In this document: positions 9,848-18,944 of the stretch, piece after piece
Numbering within the stretch: the first letter of the stretch is position 1
Layout of the letters: every line of letters begins with the position of its first letter
NCBI GenBank assembly: GCA_024637315.1
Contig: JAGXFH010000031.1
Location: forward strand, 21,584-85,583
Direction: 5' to 3'
Length of the DNA stretch: 64,000 nt
Origin: Brevirhabdus sp.
Lineage (GTDB): Bacteria; Pseudomonadota; Alphaproteobacteria; Rhodobacterales; Rhodobacteraceae
Made by a program: the position numbers and the translations under genes
Notes under the pieces: model-generated
Told to the model about the DNA's origin: nothing
The model's database searches: none
The model's input: the letters and a program-made list of their open reading frames with translations, nothing else

Positions 9848-10763
9848 GGCGAGGATGGTTGCGTGCTGGGTCCGCGCCACAAGGCCAGAGGGTATTCGGT
9901 GCCGCGGCCGACCGAACCGAACTGCGCCCCGACCACCGGATAGCCCGAAGCGACACTCGGCAGAGCCGGATCAAGGCCAGCTACACGACCTCTCCGCCGG
10001 TCGACCCGCCGGAACGGTGACCGGCGGACATCACGCAAACTGAATCGAGCCCAGCACCCCCGGACACCAGCCGACAATAGCATGCCGCCCGGGCCCGATT
10101 GGCCCCCCGCCACCATGAGATTGTTACTCCGGCAGAGCCCGGACCGGGACGGTATGGTCAGGTCCTTGCGTACCATCATCGCCCCCGCATTCGGGGCACA
10201 GTAGCATTCGAGGATCTGGCGGTTGGCCGCCTAACCCCCGGTCGCGATCACGACCACCCGTCCGCGGGTATCTCTCACGCCGTCAGCATCCACGGCCCAT
10301 ACGCAAGCGGCGGCGCCGCGATCGTCCAGGATCAACTATTGGGCCTACGTCTGGAACCTGCGCTCGGCCAACGCGGAGAGCATGGCTCACGACGGACTGG
10401 AACTGGATCGCCGGAATGTCAAAGCGGCAGGGTATCGGCTGACCTCGAAATCCGGACGTTTGACAAGTTCGTCCGGACGGGTTGTCGTTCACCGGCACCG
10501 GCCCCAAGCCGATTTTATCTGACAGTTCCCCCTTCGAGCATGCCCGCTTCCCACACCGCCCATGGCGGCCAACCGACCGGCAGGGCAGAAAGCTGCTTGA
10601 GTCAGCCTAAAAACTGTCCAAGGATCAGGGCCAGATCATTCTGCGGGAAGCCGGTGCTCCGACGATGTAAGTCTGCGGGTCGCTTTTCCGATGAAGCGTT
10701 TTACATCCCGTCGACCGCTCGCTATCCAGAGCGGAAATAAGACGGGACAACGGGGACGGATCA
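9848..10763. other. Gene-poor decayed stretch between nosX and mnhA
   Basis: About 900 bases hold no intact gene that I can support. Open frames on both strands (for example plus 10099-10740, minus 9499-10179) have no recognisable family. The middle part contains the relic of an FAD-dependent dehydrogenase described separately. The left part (9848-10080) and the right part (10520-10763) show nothing identifiable apart from the mnhA leader. Confidence 0.6.
10140..10400 (-). pseudogene. Relic of an FAD_binding_2 dehydrogenase (tricarballylate dehydrogenase/flavocytochrome c-like)
   Basis: Read on the minus strand from about 10400, one frame gives AMLSALAERR, stops, then LILDDRGAAACVWAVDADG, RGRVVVIATGG, a TAG at 10233-10231, and AANRQILECYCAPNAGAMMV. 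This closely follows the FAD_binding_2 pattern in which a 'VxxDDxGxVxGV..DG' strand is followed by 'AxxVVLATGGFxANxExxxxYxGPxA'. The stop falls where the aromatic after ATGG is expected. No N-terminal dinucleotide motif or C-terminal part is recognisable. I infer an internal fragment of a dead gene. Confidence 0.5.
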
Positions 10764-13634
10764 ATGGGCGACGGGGGAAACTTCCTGATCGTGATAGCGT
10801 TGCTGCCCTTCATCGGCGCGCTTTTGCCAGGGCTGATGATTCGGGCCGGACGAACGGCCTGTGCGATCTTTACCGCGCTTCCGACTGCGCTTGCCCTCAC
10901 GCTTGTCCTGATCCTTGCGCCCGCGGTGATGCGGGGCGAAGTGATCCAGGCGGAACTGGAATGGCTGCCGCAACTGGGCCTGTCGGCCTCGTTCTTCCTC
11001 GACGGACTCGGACTGCTCTTTGCGGGCATGATCCTGGGCGTGGGGCTGCTGATCACGCTCTATGCCCGCTTCTACCTATCGGGCGAGGATCCGATGGGCC
11101 AGTTCTACACCTTTCTGCTGCTCTTTCAGGGGGCGATGCTGGGGATCGTGCTGTCGGACAACATCCTGCTTCTCTTGATCTTCTGGGAACTGACCTCGCT
11201 GTCCTCGTTCCTGCTGATCGGATACTGGAAGCATCTTCCCGAAGGCCGTCAGGGCGCCCGCATTGCGCTGGCTGTGACCGGCGGGGGCGGACTGGCGATG
11301 ATCGGCGGACTTCTGATCCTGGGCAATATCGCGGGCAGCTACAATCTGACCGACATCCTGAGACAGGGTGACGCGATCCGCGCCTCGGAATGGTATCATC
11401 TGGCGTTGGTGCTGATCCTGCTTGGCGCCTTCACCAAGTCGGCGCAATTTCCGTTCCACTTCTGGCTGCCGCATGCGATGGCCGCCCCGACGCCGGTGTC
11501 CGCCTATCTACATTCGGCAACGATGGTTAAGGCGGGCGTGTTCCTGATGGCGCGGATGTGGCCGGTCCTCGCGGGGACCGAAGCCTGGTTCTACATCGTC
11601 TCTACCACGGGACTGATCACCATGATTCTCGGCGCGGCAATCGCGCTGTTCAAAGATGATCTGAAGGCGCTTCTTGCCTATTCGACCGTGAGTCATCTGG
11701 GCTTGCTGACGATGCTTCTGGGCTTCGGCACGAAGTTGGCCGCGATTGTCGCGGTTTTCCACATCATCAACCACCTGACCTTCAAGGCCGCCCTGTTCAT
11801 GACCGCCGGCATCATCGACCACGAGGCTCACACTCGGGACATCAAGCGGCTTGGCGGGCTGCGGCATCTGATGCCGGTCACCTTCGTTATCGGCACCATC
11901 GGTGCGCTGTCGATGGCGGGCATTCCGCTTTTCAACGGATTTCTGACAAAAGAGATGATGCTCGAAGAGGCTGCGCATACGGTCTGGGCGGGCAGCCATC
12001 TGGCCCTGCCCGTTCTGGCGACCCTGGGGGCGCTTCTGTCGGTCGCCTATTCCTTCCGCTTCATCTCCCATGTCTTCCTCGGACCGGTACGGGACGACTA
12101 TCCGCACAAACCCCATGATCCGCCATTCGGAATGTGGGCGGCGCCGGCGCTGCTTGTGGTGCTGGTGATCGTGATCGGCATCCTTCCCGCCGCGATCGCA
12201 GGGCCGCTTGTCGCCGTCGCCGGAGGCGCCGTCATCGGCGGCGGAGAGCTGCCCTACTATTCGCTCAAGATCTGGCACGGGATCACCCCGGCGCTGTTCA
12301 TGTCGGTTATCGCGGTCGCCGGCGGCGCGATTGTGCTCTGGCTGCATAGGCCGCTCGATCGGGTCTGGATCACGGCGCCAAGGCCGGAAGCGAAGGTGAT
12401 CTTCGACCGCCTGATTGCCGGATCGGTCACGATATCGCGGGCGATAACGGAGGGAACCCACAACGGTGCGATCAGCCGGTACCTTGCGATCTTCGTGGTC
12501 ACTTCGGTACTGCTGGGCGCCCTGGCTTTCGCCGGCGGAGGGCTTGGCGCGCCGACGCGCGAGCTGTTGCCGGTGCCCCCGATCTTCGCGGTCGGCTGGA
12601 TCATGTTGATCGTCGCGACGCTTCTGGTCGCGACCCTGCACCGCCAACGGTTCCAGGCCCTTGTTCTGATCGGGATCATCGGGCTGATGGTCTCTGCAGG
12701 ATTCGTTTATCTCTCGGCTCCGGACCTGGCGCTGACGCAGATCTCGGTCGAGACGGTGACGATCATGCTGCTTTTGCTTGCGCTGCACTTTCTGCCAAAG
12801 ACAACGCCGGTCGAAAGCCCGGTCAGTCTTCGCCTGCGCGATGCGGTCATCGCCATGACGGCCGGAGGCGGTGTCGCCGGGCTGGCCTACGCGTTTCTTT
12901 TGCGTGATGTCGGCACGATCTCGGACTATCACCTTGCCAACAGCTACGAAGGCGGCGGCGGCACCAATGTCGTCAACGTCATTCTCGTCGATTTCCGCGG
13001 TTACGATACATATGGCGAGATCATCGTCCTGGGAATCGCCGGCCTTATCATCTTTGCACTGATGGAAGCACTGCTGGACGGGCCGGCCGCGCGCCGGCTG
13101 CGCAATACCGACTATTCACAGAACCGCTCGCGCGACAGGCACCCGCTGATGATGGTGGTCGCGACGCGGGTGATGATGCCGATCGCCGTCGTCGTCGGGA
13201 TCTATATCTTCCTGCGTGGCCACAACCAGCCGGGCGGCGGCTTCGTTTCGGGACTTGTCATCGCGGTCGCGCTCTTGATGCAGTACATGGCCTCGGGCTT
13301 CGCATGGACGCAGACGCGCCAAAGGATCGAATACCACACGATGATCGGCTGGGGCGTCATCATCGCGGGTCTGACCGGAGCCGGAGCATGGCTGGCCGGC
13401 AAACCGTTCCTGACGAGCTCCTTCACCTATGTGCATCTGCCGCCGATCGAGGAGTTCGAACTGGCAACCGCGATGCTCTTCGATCTCGGGGTGTTCCTGA
13501 CGGTGCTCGGCGCTGTGATGCTGATGCTCTACAGCCTGTCACGGATCGCGCGCTACGCAGGCGAAACGGTCAACGTCGAACCTATGGACTACGACCCCGC
13601 CGACACGATCCAAGTGACGAAAGAGGAAGGCTGA
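10764..13634 (+). CDS. mnhA: Mrp antiporter subunit A fused to subunit B
   Basis: This is the large subunit of the Mrp/Pha multisubunit Na+(K+)/H+ antiporter. At 956 residues it carries a NuoL-like MrpA proton channel (PFHFWLPHAMAAPTPVSAYL and HLTFKAALFMTAGIIDHE are diagnostic), an MrpA C-terminal region, and from about residue 790 an MrpB domain (VATRVMMPIAVVVGIYIFLR, HNQPGGGFVSGL). This A-B fusion is the rhizobial PhaAB arrangement, which explains why no separate mnhB exists. It is the first gene of a six-gene operon, with mnhC starting two bases after its stop. Confidence 0.95.
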   Translation: MGDGGNFLIVIALLPFIGALLPGLMIRAGRTACAIFTALPTALALTLVLILAPAVMRGEVIQAELEWLPQLGLSASFFLDGLGLLFAGMILGVGLLITLYARFYLSGEDPMGQFYTFLLLFQGAMLGIVLSDNILLLLIFWELTSLSSFLLIGYWKHLPEGRQGARIALAVTGGGGLAMIGGLLILGNIAGSYNLTDILRQGDAIRASEWYHLALVLILLGAFTKSAQFPFHFWLPHAMAAPTPVSAYLHSATMVKAGVFLMARMWPVLAGTEAWFYIVSTTGLITMILGAAIALFKDDLKALLAYSTVSHLGLLTMLLGFGTKLAAIVAVFHIINHLTFKAALFMTAGIIDHEAHTRDIKRLGGLRHLMPVTFVIGTIGALSMAGIPLFNGFLTKEMMLEEAAHTVWAGSHLALPVLATLGALLSVAYSFRFISHVFLGPVRDDYPHKPHDPPFGMWAAPALLVVLVIVIGILPAAIAGPLVAVAGGAVIGGGELPYYSLKIWHGITPALFMSVIAVAGGAIVLWLHRPLDRVWITAPRPEAKVIFDRLIAGSVTISRAITEGTHNGAISRYLAIFVVTSVLLGALAFAGGGLGAPTRELLPVPPIFAVGWIMLIVATLLVATLHRQRFQALVLIGIIGLMVSAGFVYLSAPDLALTQISVETVTIMLLLLALHFLPKTTPVESPVSLRLRDAVIAMTAGGGVAGLAYAFLLRDVGTISDYHLANSYEGGGGTNVVNVILVDFRGYDTYGEIIVLGIAGLIIFALMEALLDGPAARRLRNTDYSQNRSRDRHPLMMVVATRVMMPIAVVVGIYIFLRGHNQPGGGFVSGLVIAVALLMQYMASGFAWTQTRQRIEYHTMIGWGVIIAGLTGAGAWLAGKPFLTSSFTYVHLPPIEEFELATAMLFDLGVFLTVLGAVMLMLYSLSRIARYAGETVNVEPMDYDPADTIQVTKEEG

Positions 13635-13635
13635 A

Positions 13636-13992
13636 ATGGAAGTCCTCGTTGCCACCGCAATTGGTGTACTGACCGCGGGCGGCGTTTATCTGCTTCTCCG
13701 ATTGAGGACCTTCCCGGTCATTTTGGGGCTGGCGCTGCTGTCTTACGCCGTAAACGTCTTTCTCTTCGCCAGTGGCCGCTTCGCAATCGATATGCCGCCT
13801 ATTTTGTCCAAGTATGACACGACGAGCTATACCGACCCGCTTCCTCAGGCGCTGGTGCTGACCGCGATCGTGATTTCGTTCGGCATGACTGCGGTGCTGG
13901 TGATGGTGGCACTCGGCGCATTTCTGGTGGCCGATAGCGATCGCATTGACGGTGACGACGGCGATGCCGATGACGAAGGGGCGGCGCGATGA
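13636..13992 (+). CDS. mnhC: Mrp antiporter subunit C
   Basis: A NuoK-like membrane subunit of 118 residues with three transmembrane helices. The signature TDPLPQALVLTAIVISFG follows the extracytoplasmic loop and is typical of MnhC. It has a usual acidic C-terminal tail (DDGDADDE). It overlaps mnhD by four bases (ATGA), showing translational coupling inside the antiporter operon. Confidence 0.94.
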   Translation: MEVLVATAIGVLTAGGVYLLLRLRTFPVILGLALLSYAVNVFLFASGRFAIDMPPILSKYDTTSYTDPLPQALVLTAIVISFGMTAVLVMVALGAFLVADSDRIDGDDGDADDEGAAR

Positions 13993-15527
13993 ACCACTGG
14001 ATCATCGTTCCGGTCGTACTGCCTGCTCTGCTTGCGCCACTGCTTGGCTTCGTGATGCGCCACGATATCACGCTGGCGCGGGTCGCATCGGTCGCGGGTA
14101 CGGTAGCTCTGGTCGCGGTGGCGGTCGGGCTGACGATGGTCGCCGTCGATGGACAAACCCACATCTACCGGCTGGGCGACTGGCCGGCGCCGTTCGGCAT
14201 CGTCCTGGTACTCGACCGGTTGTCGGCGATGATGGTGCTTCTGACTTCGATTCTGGCGTTGATCGTTCTTCTCCATGCCGTCGCGACGAATTGGGATGCG
14301 CGAGGCCGGCATTTCCACGCGCTTTTCCAGTTTCAGCTCATGGGCATCTGCGGTGCCTTTCTTACCGGCGATATCTTCAACCTCTTCGTCTTCTTCGAGG
14401 TGCTGCTGATCGCATCCTACGGACTGATGATCCACAGCGGTGGTCGGGCGCGGATGCGCGCGGGCGTGCAATACGTCGTGATGAACCTTGCTGGCTCCAC
14501 GCTTTTCCTGTTCGCGCTCGGCACGCTTTATGCAAGCACCGGTACGCTGAACATCGCCGACCTCGCAGACAAGGTGCAGGACATCCCGATCGAGGACGCC
14601 GCGCTGGTCCGGGTGGCCGCGATCCTTCTGATGATCGTATTCGCGGTCAAGGCGGCGCTGTTTCCAGTGCAATTCTGGTTGCCTGCGACCTACTCGAATG
14701 CCCCTGCGCCAGTGGCCGCGCTGTTCGCGATCATGACCAAGGTGGGCGCCTATGCGATCCTGCGGGTTCACACCGTCGTCTTCGGGCCGGGCGCCGAGGC
14801 GGTCGAGGGCTTGCCCGGCACATGGCTTTTCCCCGCCGCGATCGTGACCATCGCCGTGGGCGCCTTCGGAGTTCTGGGTGCGCGCCGCCTGTTGCCGCTT
14901 GTCGCCTTCGCCGTCGTGGGATCCATGGGAACGCTTCTTGTCGCCGTCGCGGCCTTCTCGCCGCAGGCGACGGCGGCTGCGCTTTACTACATGCTGCATT
15001 CCACCTTTGCCGCTGCTGGCCTTTTCCTCATCGCCGACCTCGTTGTGACACGCCGACGCGTCGATACACTGGTGGCGGTCCCCCAGACCCTGCAGAACGG
15101 TCTCTTCGCCGCGCTCTTTTTCGCGGCCGCGATCGGCATGGCCGGGATGCCGCCTCTCAGCGGTTTCCTGGGCAAGCTGCTGATACTTGACGCTCTTCGC
15201 GGCCCCAGTGAGATGATCTGGGCGTGGAGCGCGATTCTTGCGGGCTCGCTGCTGACTATCGTCGGCTTCGCACGGGCGGGCAGCATGCTGTTCTGGAAAT
15301 CGACCACCGTTCCCGCGGCCGCCTCCGTCGAGGCCGAAGAGGTGTCCTCCCCCATGCTCCCCGCCGGTGTTGCAGAGGTCGCGCCGACGATGGCCGTCCT
15401 CGCGCTGCTTGCGGCGCTCGCCATCTTTGCCGGGCCGGTGTTCAACTATGTCGACGACACGGCGACACAGCTTTTCGATCGGGCGGGCTATATATCAGCC
15501 GTCATCGGATCCGGCGGGGAGGAGTGA
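13989..15527 (+). CDS. mnhD: Mrp antiporter subunit D
   Basis: A NuoN/NuoM-like proton-translocating subunit of 512 residues with about 14 membrane helices. Characteristic segments are GDIFNLFVFFEVLLIASYGL with the conserved Glu, KAALFPVQFWLPATYSNAP with the conserved Lys, and AGMPPLSGFLGKL. Together with MnhA it forms the ion-translocating core. The length is normal, and mnhE begins four bases after the stop. Confidence 0.95.
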   Translation: MNHWIIVPVVLPALLAPLLGFVMRHDITLARVASVAGTVALVAVAVGLTMVAVDGQTHIYRLGDWPAPFGIVLVLDRLSAMMVLLTSILALIVLLHAVATNWDARGRHFHALFQFQLMGICGAFLTGDIFNLFVFFEVLLIASYGLMIHSGGRARMRAGVQYVVMNLAGSTLFLFALGTLYASTGTLNIADLADKVQDIPIEDAALVRVAAILLMIVFAVKAALFPVQFWLPATYSNAPAPVAALFAIMTKVGAYAILRVHTVVFGPGAEAVEGLPGTWLFPAAIVTIAVGAFGVLGARRLLPLVAFAVVGSMGTLLVAVAAFSPQATAAALYYMLHSTFAAAGLFLIADLVVTRRRVDTLVAVPQTLQNGLFAALFFAAAIGMAGMPPLSGFLGKLLILDALRGPSEMIWAWSAILAGSLLTIVGFARAGSMLFWKSTTVPAAASVEAEEVSSPMLPAGVAEVAPTMAVLALLAALAIFAGPVFNYVDDTATQLFDRAGYISAVIGSGGEE

Positions 15528-15530
15528 GGC

Positions 15531-16022
15531 ATGTTTGAAAGACTGGTTCCGCACCCGCTTCTGAGCCTGACGCTGACGCTCGTTTGGCTTGGCTTGGTAA
15601 ACACTTTCACGCTTGGGAACCTGATTTTGGGGGTCGCCATTGGCCTTATCGTGCCGATGGCCACGGCCCCCTACTGGCCCGATCGCCCAAAGGTCGGCCG
15701 ACCGATGAAAGTGGTCGAATATGCCGTTGTCGTTCTTTGGGATATCGTGATCGCCAATATCCAGGTGGCAGCGATCATCATGTTCAAGCGTGAGAAGGAC
15801 ATACGCTCTCACTGGATCTCGGTTCCGCTTGATCTGACCTCGGCAGAGGCGATCACCGTCCTGGCCGGAACCATAACGATGACGCCGGGCACCGTGTCGT
15901 CCACGCTGTCGGCGGATGGTCGCTGCATTCTGGTGCATTGCCTGCACACCGACGATCCCGACGAGGTTCGCGACACCATCAAGTCACGCTATGAAGCGCG
16001 ACTGAAGGAGATCTTCGAATGA
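15531..16022 (+). CDS. mnhE: Mrp antiporter subunit E
   Basis: A 163-residue membrane subunit with the MnhE pattern: N-terminal hydrophobic segments, then VVLWDIVIANIQVA and the conserved cytosolic part AEAITVLAGTITMTPGTVS. It is required for assembly of the Mrp complex. It overlaps mnhF by four bases (ATGA). Confidence 0.94.
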   Translation: MFERLVPHPLLSLTLTLVWLGLVNTFTLGNLILGVAIGLIVPMATAPYWPDRPKVGRPMKVVEYAVVVLWDIVIANIQVAAIIMFKREKDIRSHWISVPLDLTSAEAITVLAGTITMTPGTVSSTLSADGRCILVHCLHTDDPDEVRDTIKSRYEARLKEIFE

Positions 16023-16288
16023 TTGAAGCTGCACTTTTGTTCGCTTCGGGCTGCTATGGCCTGGCCCTGCTTCTGAACCTCTGGCGCATTTCCTTCGGTC
16101 CCGACTTGGCCGACCGAATCCTTGCGCTGGACACGATGGTGATCAATGTGATCGCCATTCTGGTTCTTTACGGAATCTGGAAAGGAACCGCGATCTACTT
16201 CGAAGCGGCGATGCTTGTAGCGATGGTCGGCTTCGTTTCAACCGTCGCGTACTGCCGCTTCCTCCTGCGCGGCGACATCATCGAGTGA
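16019..16288 (+). CDS. mnhF: Mrp antiporter subunit F
   Basis: An 89-residue subunit with three predicted helices and the MnhF core RISFGPDLADRILALDTM, whose Asp residues are conserved. The start overlaps the mnhE stop; mnhG starts nine bases downstream. Function is known only as part of the Mrp Na+(K+)/H+ antiporter. Confidence 0.94.
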   Translation: MIEAALLFASGCYGLALLLNLWRISFGPDLADRILALDTMVINVIAILVLYGIWKGTAIYFEAAMLVAMVGFVSTVAYCRFLLRGDIIE

Positions 16289-16297
16289 GGTGATCAC

Positions 16298-16678
16298 ATG
16301 AATTTTCTGATCGAGCTGCTTATTTCCTTTTCGCTGGTTGTCAGCGGGATCTTCGGCTTCGTCGGCTCCTTCGGGCTGCTCAAGCTGCGCAATACTATGC
16401 AGCGGCTTCACGCCCCGACCAAGGCTACAACCCTGGGCGTCGGCGGCGTCCTGATCGCCTCGATGGCCTATTTCTTCGCTCAGACGGGCAGCCTTTCGAT
16501 CCACGAATTGCTGATCACGCTCTTTCTCTTTCTCACCGCGCCGATTTCCGCGAACTTCATCGCCAAAGCCTTCATGACGCGAAATCTCAGTCAGGACGAT
16601 CTGCCGCCGACCGGACGTGATTACGGCTGGGCGCCATTTGACGATCCGCCGGACACACCTCCGGACGCCCGAGGCTGA
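16298..16678 (+). CDS. mnhG: Mrp antiporter subunit G
   Basis: A 126-residue last subunit of the Mrp operon. The MnhG motif is seen as KLRNTMQRLHAPTKATTLG after the first helix, followed by two more hydrophobic segments and PISANFIAKAF. The C-terminal tail is Pro/Asp-rich. It converges on the minus-strand membrane protein gene that ends at 16872. Confidence 0.94.
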   Translation: MNFLIELLISFSLVVSGIFGFVGSFGLLKLRNTMQRLHAPTKATTLGVGGVLIASMAYFFAQTGSLSIHELLITLFLFLTAPISANFIAKAFMTRNLSQDDLPPTGRDYGWAPFDDPPDTPPDARG

Positions 16679-16871
16679 CGCCCGACGCACCGGCTCGGGG
16701 CCAGATCACCACCGAGCACCGGGCAAACAGGCACGGTCGATTCGAGCCGGGCGTGCCAGAAGAATTCGAGGAGGTCTCGGTTTTCCCTGATCAGGGCCGA
16801 ACCCAATCAATCTTCGGTTCAACCCGGATCAAAGGTCGTGACAGGTCTGCCAAGCCAATTACGCTTACGCA

Positions 16872-17543
16872 TCAGTGACCATTGTATGCAAAGTAGATCC
16901 CAAACAATCCGACAAGAACGAGGCTCAACGCCCAGACCACGTCGAGGTTGAACCATGTCCGTGACAGAAACCTCAGACCCAGCCAAAAATAGACCGCCAC
17001 GGCAATCAGTCCGCCCGCTACGGTCATGGCGGCCGTATGCGCCAAGGCCACAATGAAGGCGGATGCAATGTTCGGACCCATCAACTGCCGCGCGGCTTCG
17101 TGGCCACCTTGTCCAACGTCGAGCCCGCAAATGCCCAGGTAGATCGGCACGAGCATCAACCCGGCCCCATGCGCCATCGCGGCCAGGAACGACCACAGCA
17201 CCAGCCGGGTAGGATGGATCCGGGCCAGGACCTTGGGATGCCTGCGATTGATCAGCAGATAGAGTCCCATGGCGACCACCAGCGCACCAGCGCCAATGCG
17301 GATCTCCATCTGCCAACCGACCAGCACGGACATCACCGAGAATGGCAGCAGGATTGCCAGCATGGCCAGAAGATGCCCAGCCGCCAGCGCTCCAAGCGCC
17401 TTGGGCAAGGCAACGTGCCGACCTTCCATCAGGCCAGCAGAAACCGCCAGCGGCCAACCCATGCCGGGATTGATGCCGTGATAGAGCCCCGATACGATGA
17501 CGGCTCCCCAAAGGGCCGTCATCGTACTTGTGTCAAGTTCCAT
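16872..17543 (-). CDS. Polytopic membrane protein coupled to methanethiol oxidase-like gene
   Basis: I do not recognise a named family. The 223-residue protein has about six hydrophobic segments. Conserved-looking polar residues sit inside membrane segments: GLYHGINPGMGWPLAVSAG near the N-terminus, MAHGAGLMLVPIYLG in the middle and VALAHTAAMTVAGG later. Such His/Asn/Met placement resembles small transition-metal permeases of the NicO/HupE kind, but this is only an analogy. The ATG directly follows the stop codon of the upstream SBP56-like gene with no gap, so the two are surely co-translated and probably work together. Confidence 0.8.
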   Translation of the reverse strand: MELDTSTMTALWGAVIVSGLYHGINPGMGWPLAVSAGLMEGRHVALPKALGALAAGHLLAMLAILLPFSVMSVLVGWQMEIRIGAGALVVAMGLYLLINRRHPKVLARIHPTRLVLWSFLAAMAHGAGLMLVPIYLGICGLDVGQGGHEAARQLMGPNIASAFIVALAHTAAMTVAGGLIAVAVYFWLGLRFLSRTWFNLDVVWALSLVLVGLFGIYFAYNGH

Positions 17544-18944
17544 CTAGACGTTGGGATAACAGAAGCTGTCGGTCGAGCAGTCACCGCCCTCTAGCCGGAT
17601 CTGGTGGGCGCGGTAGCCCTTGGGGAAATCAACATAGAAATCCTTGTCGAGCGTCAGTCCACCATTTTCGCCAACATTGGCCATGACCATCTGGCCGCCC
17701 TCTTGCCCCGGATAGAACTGTTCGTCCCATGTGGAATAGAGGGAATTGGTCCAATAGACCCGCTTGCCGTCGCGACTGATCTCGACCATCTGCGGTCCGA
17801 AGACGAAATCCTTGCCAATTGGATGCTTGGCGCCACGGGCGATGCCGCCCAGCTCCACCTTGCCGGTCAGCACCGGGTTCATCGGGTCCGACACGTCGTA
17901 CTGATGCATCTCGCCCATGCCCCAACAGGCCACATAAAGATACTTGTCGTCGAGGCTGAGGTCGATATCGGTCACCAGCGGCGGCACTGCGCCGAAGCCT
18001 TGGAGAAGCGGCGGCAGATTGGCCGGATCTTCGGGGCGCGGGTCGATGGTGATGGTCTTCTTGGCCTGCCAGGTGCCGTCCTCTCCGCGCCACCAGGTGA
18101 AGATCGCCCCTTGAAGGTTTGTGGTGTCCACCACCACGCCACAAAATCCGTAGGATTTCTTGGGGTCATGGGCGGGCCGGATTTCCAATGCCATCTGGTG
18201 GTTTGCGCCGAGGTCGATGGTCTGGATATTCTTGCGTTTCCGCAGATCCCAGAAATGAATCGAGTGGCCGTATTTGTTGGACAGCAGATCTTCGGGAACG
18301 ATCCCATTTTCGAATTGCGGCGGCAAGGCCCATTCGGAGCTGACCATGTAGTCCTGCGGAAGGTTCCACCAGAAATCGTAGTGCTTGTCCTGCTTGCCAC
18401 GGTCCATTTCATACTGGCCGATGATCTCGAAAGTCTCACAATCCATGATGAAGATGCCCGGTGGTCCATCGGTGCCATCCGCGCCACCGCCGCCAAGGGT
18501 CGAGACATAGATACCTTCCGGCCCGCAATGGATCGTATGGGGGCGCGAGTAGCCGGTCTTGGCAAATACCTCTTCAGGCTCGATGATCTTGTGGATCTTG
18601 GCCTGGAGCGGATCCTTGACGTCGATGATGTAGATGCGCGATGATCTGATCCCCGGAACGATCAGGTAGCGGCGCTCCAGAAAGGCGTGGCCCGAAAGGG
18701 GCGACAAGGAAGAGGAACAGGCGTTCCAGCCGAAATGGTGAAACTCGTCGCCCTTGTTCGGCATGATCACCTGATGGACGATCTGGCCGTAGGTCTTGGA
18801 CTTCGGATTCAGGTCAACCACGGCGATTCCGTCCGGGAGATCGCCGCCGGGGCTAAGCATCACAGTGAAACCGTGGTTTTCCACCGGCGCTTGCATGGCA
18901 AGCGCGGCTGTCGCGTGAAATGTCGGATCCGGTCTTAATGTCAT
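17544..18944 (-). CDS. mtoX: SBP56/methanethiol oxidase family protein
   Basis: This belongs to the selenium-binding protein 56 family; bacterial members include the copper enzyme methanethiol oxidase, which converts methanethiol to formaldehyde, H2S and H2O2. The product has 466 residues from the ATG at 18944, chosen because GGGAGG lies five bases upstream; a longer frame from 19043 lacks family character. Beta-propeller motifs include DEFHHFGWNACSS, SRPHTIHCGPEGIYVSTLG, GYGHSIHFW-like NKYGHSIHFWDLRKR and the closing YRAHQIRLEGGDCSTDSFC. I see no signal peptide. The known mtoX neighbours SCO1/SenC and MauG are absent; instead a membrane protein gene abuts it. Confidence 0.85.
   Translation of the reverse strand: MTLRPDPTFHATAALAMQAPVENHGFTVMLSPGGDLPDGIAVVDLNPKSKTYGQIVHQVIMPNKGDEFHHFGWNACSSSLSPLSGHAFLERRYLIVPGIRSSRIYIIDVKDPLQAKIHKIIEPEEVFAKTGYSRPHTIHCGPEGIYVSTLGGGGADGTDGPPGIFIMDCETFEIIGQYEMDRGKQDKHYDFWWNLPQDYMVSSEWALPPQFENGIVPEDLLSNKYGHSIHFWDLRKRKNIQTIDLGANHQMALEIRPAHDPKKSYGFCGVVVDTTNLQGAIFTWWRGEDGTWQAKKTITIDPRPEDPANLPPLLQGFGAVPPLVTDIDLSLDDKYLYVACWGMGEMHQYDVSDPMNPVLTGKVELGGIARGAKHPIGKDFVFGPQMVEISRDGKRVYWTNSLYSTWDEQFYPGQEGGQMVMANVGENGGLTLDKDFYVDFPKGYRAHQIRLEGGDCSTDSFCYPNV

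Noticed and set aside
10099..10740. 213-residue plus-strand frame in the nosX-mnhA gap
   Set aside because: No protein-like pattern, and it opposes the more convincing FAD dehydrogenase relic on the minus strand.
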